Assembly (NCBI RefSeq): GCF_900142185.1
Contig: NZ_FQZZ01000002.1
Location: 62,001 to 126,000 of the forward strand
DNA length: 64,000 nucleotides
Reading direction: 5' to 3'
Source: Lutimaribacter pacificus
Lineage (GTDB): Bacteria > Pseudomonadota > Alphaproteobacteria > Rhodobacterales > Rhodobacteraceae
The translations under genes were made by a program, and so were the position numbers. Under the pieces are notes generated by a model that made no database searches, was not told the DNA's origin, and was given only the letters and a program-made list of their open reading frames with translations. This document shows, one piece after another, positions 60,470-64,000 of the stretch. Numbering within the stretch: the first letter of the stretch is position 1; every line of letters begins with the position of its first letter.

Positions 60470-62044
60470 ATGCGCGATTTCCACATTCCCGGCCGCTCGC
60501 CGGTGCTGGCCACGAACGGCATCTGTGCCACGTCGCACCCGCTGGCGGCAAAGACCGCCCTCGACATCCTGAACCGCGGCGGAAACGCGATGGATGCGGC
60601 GATTGCCGGTGCGATCCTGCTGGGCATCGCCGAGCCGCAGATGACCGGCATCGGCGGCGATTGCTTTGTCCTCTATACCCGGCCGGGCGACAGCACGATG
60701 CGGGCGCTGAACGGGTCGGGCCGCGCCCCGGCGGCGGCCAGCGCCGCCGACCTGCGCGCCCGCGGCCTGACCGCGGTGCCGCTGACCGGCCCCGAGGCGG
60801 TGACCATACCCACCGCCATGGCCGCCTTTGCACACCTTTCGGAAACCGAGGGCAAGCTGGGGCTCGATACCCTTCTGGCGCCCTCGATCCATTACGCCGA
60901 CGAGGGCATTCCCGTCGCCCCGCGCGTGGCCTTCGACTGGCCCGAGGCGGCGAAATGCCTGCACCCCAAGGCGCGCGATTTTTACCTGGTCGACGGCAAG
61001 GTGCCGACCGCCGGCCAGATCTTTCGCGCGCCGGGCCAGGCCGAGGTGCTGCGCCGCGTGGCCCGAGATGGCATCAAGGCGTTCTACGAAGGCGAAGTGG
61101 CCGAGGACATGGTTGCCGCGCTCAAGGCGCTGGGGGGCGTGCACGAAATGGCGGATTTCGCCGCCGCCGCGCCCATCGACAGCACGCCGGTCAGCGGCAC
61201 CTACAAGCGGGCCGAGCTTGTCGAGCATCCGCCGAACGGGCAGGGCGCCACGGCGATCCTGATGCTGAACATCCTGTCGCATTTCGATATCGCCTCGCTC
61301 GATCCGATGGGCGCCGAACGCGCGCATCTTGAGGCCGAGGCCGCGAAACTGGCCTATGACGCGCGCAACCGCTTTATCGCCGATCCCGGCCACACCACCC
61401 GGCTGGAGCATATGCTGGCCCCGGAAACCGCCGCAAAGCTGGCCGCGCTGATCGACCCGAAAACGGCGATGCCCGCCGCCGCCCCGCTGACCGAGGCGGT
61501 GCACAAGGACACGATCTATATCACCGTGGTGGATCAGGACCGCATGGCGGTCAGCCTGATCTATTCGATTTTCCACGGCTTCGGTTCGGGCATCGCGTCG
61601 GACAGGTTCGGCATCCTGCTGCAGAACCGCGGCGCGGGCTTCACCCTGCAAGAGGGGCACGCGAACGAAATGGCGGGCGGCAAGCGCCCCATGCACACGA
61701 TCATCCCCGCCATGCTGCGGCAGGGCAGCGCGCTGATGCCCTTTGGCGTGATGGGCGGCGCCTATCAGCCCAACGGGCACGCGCGCGTCGTGTCGAACAT
61801 GGTCGATTTCGGGATGGGCCCGCAGGCGGCCATCGACGCGCCGCGCGCGTTTTCCGATGCCGGCACGATGAAGGTCGAGCGTGGATACAGCGACGCGGTG
61901 CGCGCCGAACTGGCCGCGATGGGCCACAAGGTCGAGATCCCGGGCGGCCCGATCGGCGGCGGCCAGGCGATCCTGATCCGTGAGGATGGCATCCTGGAAG
62001 GCGGGTCGGACCCGCGCAAGGACGGTATCGCGCTGGGTTACTGA
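60470..62044 (+). CDS. Gamma-glutamyltransferase family protein
   Basis: 524 residues from the ATG at 60470, with ACAGGAGG upstream. No signal peptide, so cytoplasmic, unlike classical Ggt. GICATSHPLAAKTALDILNRGGNAMDAAIAGAI and EPQMTGIGGDCF open the large subunit; the autocleavage threonine is in VHKDTIYITVVDQDRMAVSLI near 347. It may hydrolyse glutathione or a related gamma-glutamyl or acyl-amide compound. Confidence 0.9.
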   Translation: MRDFHIPGRSPVLATNGICATSHPLAAKTALDILNRGGNAMDAAIAGAILLGIAEPQMTGIGGDCFVLYTRPGDSTMRALNGSGRAPAAASAADLRARGLTAVPLTGPEAVTIPTAMAAFAHLSETEGKLGLDTLLAPSIHYADEGIPVAPRVAFDWPEAAKCLHPKARDFYLVDGKVPTAGQIFRAPGQAEVLRRVARDGIKAFYEGEVAEDMVAALKALGGVHEMADFAAAAPIDSTPVSGTYKRAELVEHPPNGQGATAILMLNILSHFDIASLDPMGAERAHLEAEAAKLAYDARNRFIADPGHTTRLEHMLAPETAAKLAALIDPKTAMPAAAPLTEAVHKDTIYITVVDQDRMAVSLIYSIFHGFGSGIASDRFGILLQNRGAGFTLQEGHANEMAGGKRPMHTIIPAMLRQGSALMPFGVMGGAYQPNGHARVVSNMVDFGMGPQAAIDAPRAFSDAGTMKVERGYSDAVRAELAAMGHKVEIPGGPIGGGQAILIREDGILEGGSDPRKDGIALGY

Positions 62045-62051
62045 CGCGCAA

Positions 62052-62074
62052 AGGCCCGCCGCCCCGGCGGGCCT
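62052..62074. terminator. Bidirectional terminator
   Basis: AGGCCCGCC and GGCGGGCCT around GCCCC, then GTTT, between the gamma-glutamyltransferase and the convergent sulfotransferase. Confidence 0.8.
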
Positions 62075-62077
62075 GTT

Positions 62078-62878
62078 TCAGGTGTCGCCCAGCTTGGCGT
62101 GCACCTCGTCCAGGTCGATCTCGCCTATCGGCATCTTGTTCGACGGGTCGTCGAAATCGTATTTGAACAGCGCGAAATCGCGGTGATAGATTTCCTTCAC
62201 CAGGTGCATCGACAGGTCGTCGAAATAATCCTCGACCGGGTGCGCGCGTTTCGGGCCGTGACCTTCGGATTCGTTGAATCGCGGAATCTTTTTCAGATCG
62301 ACCTTTTTCGGCGTCTTGATCGCCTTCAGGACATCGCCCATCCCGTCGTTGAAATCCTCGGTCCAGAAGATCTTGTCGTAACGCCCGCCGTTCAGGATGA
62401 AGGTGCTGACATGGCCCGACATGGCCGACCAGTGAATGTCGGGCTCCATCGGCTTGCGCCAGCGGATCGTGTCGCGCGCAAACAGCAGGAAGCGGCGGAA
62501 GGATTTGATCTGGTCGAACTCGAAACCCGTTTCGGGCTCGCCCACCTCGATCCCGTATTTCTGGATCAAGAGCGGCACCAGGTTGCCGCGATAGCGTTTT
62601 CCGTTGCGCTGGATGCCGCAGATCTTGTCGAAGAACGAGCTGAGGATGCGGGTATAGGGGTTGCGCACACAGGTGAAGGCATAGGATTTATGCGCCTTCA
62701 CATTCGCCTCGATCAGCGGCTGGCTGGCCTCGATCGCCCATTTGTGCATACCGCCGGTGGCGTCGTGAATGTCACCGTCGAAAAACGTGCCGTGATCCGA
62801 ATAATACATGATCTGCCCGATGGTCGAGCAGGCGCATTTGGGGACCACGCGATAAACGACGCTTTCACTCTCCGTCAT
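62078..62878 (-). CDS. Sulfotransferase family protein
   Basis: 266 residues from the ATG at 62878 (MTESESVVYRVVPKCACSTIG); an ATG seven codons upstream is possible. VVPKCACSTIGQIMYY is the PAPS 5'-phosphosulfate loop and FTCVRNPYTRILSSFFDKI the 3'-phosphate site, as in carbohydrate sulfotransferases of the HS2ST/chondroitin group. It probably sulfates a surface glycan. A branching glycosyltransferase is divergent from it. Confidence 0.85.
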   Translation of the reverse strand: MTESESVVYRVVPKCACSTIGQIMYYSDHGTFFDGDIHDATGGMHKWAIEASQPLIEANVKAHKSYAFTCVRNPYTRILSSFFDKICGIQRNGKRYRGNLVPLLIQKYGIEVGEPETGFEFDQIKSFRRFLLFARDTIRWRKPMEPDIHWSAMSGHVSTFILNGGRYDKIFWTEDFNDGMGDVLKAIKTPKKVDLKKIPRFNESEGHGPKRAHPVEDYFDDLSMHLVKEIYHRDFALFKYDFDDPSNKMPIGEIDLDEVHAKLGDT

Positions 62879-63046
62879 CCAGGTTCCTGGGAAACCCATC
62901 TTGCCTACCGCGCCTCCATGCAGTGCGTCATTTTTTCAAGACGCGTTCATGCTGTTTGAAAAATCCGAATTCGCCTGTTTATTCAATGGCAGTTCATCTT
63001 TATCTAGATACCGTGACCCAGTAAACAGAGGCTTTCATACATTCGC

Positions 63047-64000
63047 ATGGCCAGGATCGCCTTCATATTGCTGTGTCACAAGGACCCCGAGGCGATCATC
63101 GAACAGGCCGAACGGCTGACGGCGGCGGGCGACTACATGTCGATCCATTTCGACGCCAGCGCCAGCCCCGAACATTTCGACCGGATACGCGATGCCCTTG
63201 GGGACAATCCCAACGTGGTTTTCGCCCGCAAGCGGGTCAAATGCGGCTGGGGGGAATGGAGCCTTGTCCAGGCGACGCTGAATGCCGTCGAAACCGCGGT
63301 TGCGTCGTTCCCGCGCGCCACGCATTTCTACATGCTGTCGGGCGATTGCATGGCGATCAAGTCGGCCGAATACACCCATGAATTCCTGGACCGCGACGAT
63401 TGCGATTACATCGAAAGCTTCGACTATTTCGAAAGCGACTGGATCAAGACGGGCTGGAAAGAGGAACGGCTGATCTATCGTCACTGGTTCAACGAACGCA
63501 CGCAGAAAAAACGGTTCTACTGGATGTTCCGGGCGCAGGAACGCCTTGGCCTGACGCGTGAGATTCCCCCCGATATCCAGGTGATGATCGGCAGCCAGTG
63601 GTGGTGCCTGCGCCGCCGCACCATCGAATGGATCCTGAACTTCACCCGCGAGCGCAAGGATGTCATGCGGTTCTTCCGCACCACCTGGATCCCCGACGAG
63701 ACATTTTTCCAGACGCTTGTGCGCCACCTTGTGCCGGAAAGCGAGATCAGCACCCGCACGCTGACATTCCTGATGTTCACCGATTACGGGATGCCGGTGG
63801 TGTTCTACAACGATCACTACGACATGCTGCTCAGCCAGGATTTCCTGTTCGCGCGCAAGATCAGCCCCGAGGCGACCGAGCTGAAGGCCCGGCTTGGCGC
63901 GCTATATGCCGCCGAGAATGTCGAGTTCAAGATCTCGAACGAGGGACGCAGCCTGTTCAGGTTCCTCGCCGGTCGCGGCCGCATCGGGCGCCGCTTCGCC
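63047..64000 (+). CDS. Core-2/I-branching-type glycosyltransferase (DUF5928-like), 5' part
   Basis: 318 residues are visible from the ATG at 63047; the frame runs off the window. MARIAFILLCHKDPEAIIEQAERLTAAGDYMSIHFDASA and WGEWSLVQATLNAVETAV resemble the GT14 beta-1,6-N-acetylglucosaminyltransferase fold; FYMLSGDCMAIKSAEY, IGSQWWCLRRRTIEWIL and PDETFFQTLV are its acceptor-side motifs. In Roseobacters this domain is usually the N-terminal half of a longer protein. It pairs with the divergent sulfotransferase in surface-glycan synthesis. Confidence 0.82.
   Translation, partial: MARIAFILLCHKDPEAIIEQAERLTAAGDYMSIHFDASASPEHFDRIRDALGDNPNVVFARKRVKCGWGEWSLVQATLNAVETAVASFPRATHFYMLSGDCMAIKSAEYTHEFLDRDDCDYIESFDYFESDWIKTGWKEERLIYRHWFNERTQKKRFYWMFRAQERLGLTREIPPDIQVMIGSQWWCLRRRTIEWILNFTRERKDVMRFFRTTWIPDETFFQTLVRHLVPESEISTRTLTFLMFTDYGMPVVFYNDHYDMLLSQDFLFARKISPEATELKARLGALYAAENVEFKISNEGRSLFRFLAGRGRIGRRFA

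Overview
The window is high-G+C alphaproteobacterial chromosome, most likely from the Roseobacter group of the Rhodobacteraceae. The evidence is the gene content and order: a serC-serA pair divergent from serB, COQ9, TrcR (DUF1013), an H-NS/HvrA-type protein, DUF5665, DUF1643, an IalB-like protein, a small RTX protein and a DUF5928-type glycosyltransferase. Genes are dense and almost all have clear Shine-Dalgarno starts. No tRNA, rRNA or CRISPR array was seen.

Layout. 1-3829: end of paaE, a metallophosphoesterase, serA and serC (minus strand). 3855-19217: a 15.4 kb integrated mobilizable element lodged between serC and serB. 19399-25448: serB, a MacAB/YknXYZ-like ABC exporter, an asparaginase and an IalB-like protein. 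25856-33428: a DapC-like aminotransferase, ftsK, lolA, an RTX protein and truB. 33493-38560: ugd, a CapD/FlaA1-like sugar epimerase, trhO and pncA. 38632-47321: pncB, an acyl-CoA synthetase, aroQ, a hybrid kinase/LuxR regulator pair, msrA/msrB and a phosphatase. 47325-56802: a zinc peptidase, dnaX-ybaB-recR, LysE, trcR, RNase T2, an H-NS-like protein, a quinone oxidoreductase, COQ9 and rpsU. 57118-64000: an esterase, a thiolase, a STAS/anti-sigma kinase pair, a gamma-glutamyltransferase, a sulfotransferase and the start of a branching glycosyltransferase.

The element is the main point of interest. Its backbone is a solitary plasmid-type repC, a MobV relaxase with candidate oriT palindromes, a membrane coiled-coil partner, a ParA-like ATPase, two HTH regulators, an excisionase-like gene and a tyrosine integrase. 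Its cargo has visibly lower G+C: a 1197-residue membrane P-loop NTPase resembling KAP/YobI families, a GIY-YIG-like nuclease and a protein made of twelve 13-residue repeats. This combination suggests a mobile island with a possible defence function, which is inference.

The insertion point is the serC leader RNA. The near-identical 23/24-nt repeats at the two ends each contain the second hairpin of that leader. The element also carries its own version of the first hairpin, so integration appears to rebuild a serC leader from element DNA while the native upstream half is left 15 kb away beside serB. Paired TGRCACA motifs with the same 11-bp spacing sit inside both ends and are candidate integrase arm sites. 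Outside the element, a roughly 150-bp hairpin-forming repeat occurs twice, about 31 kb apart.
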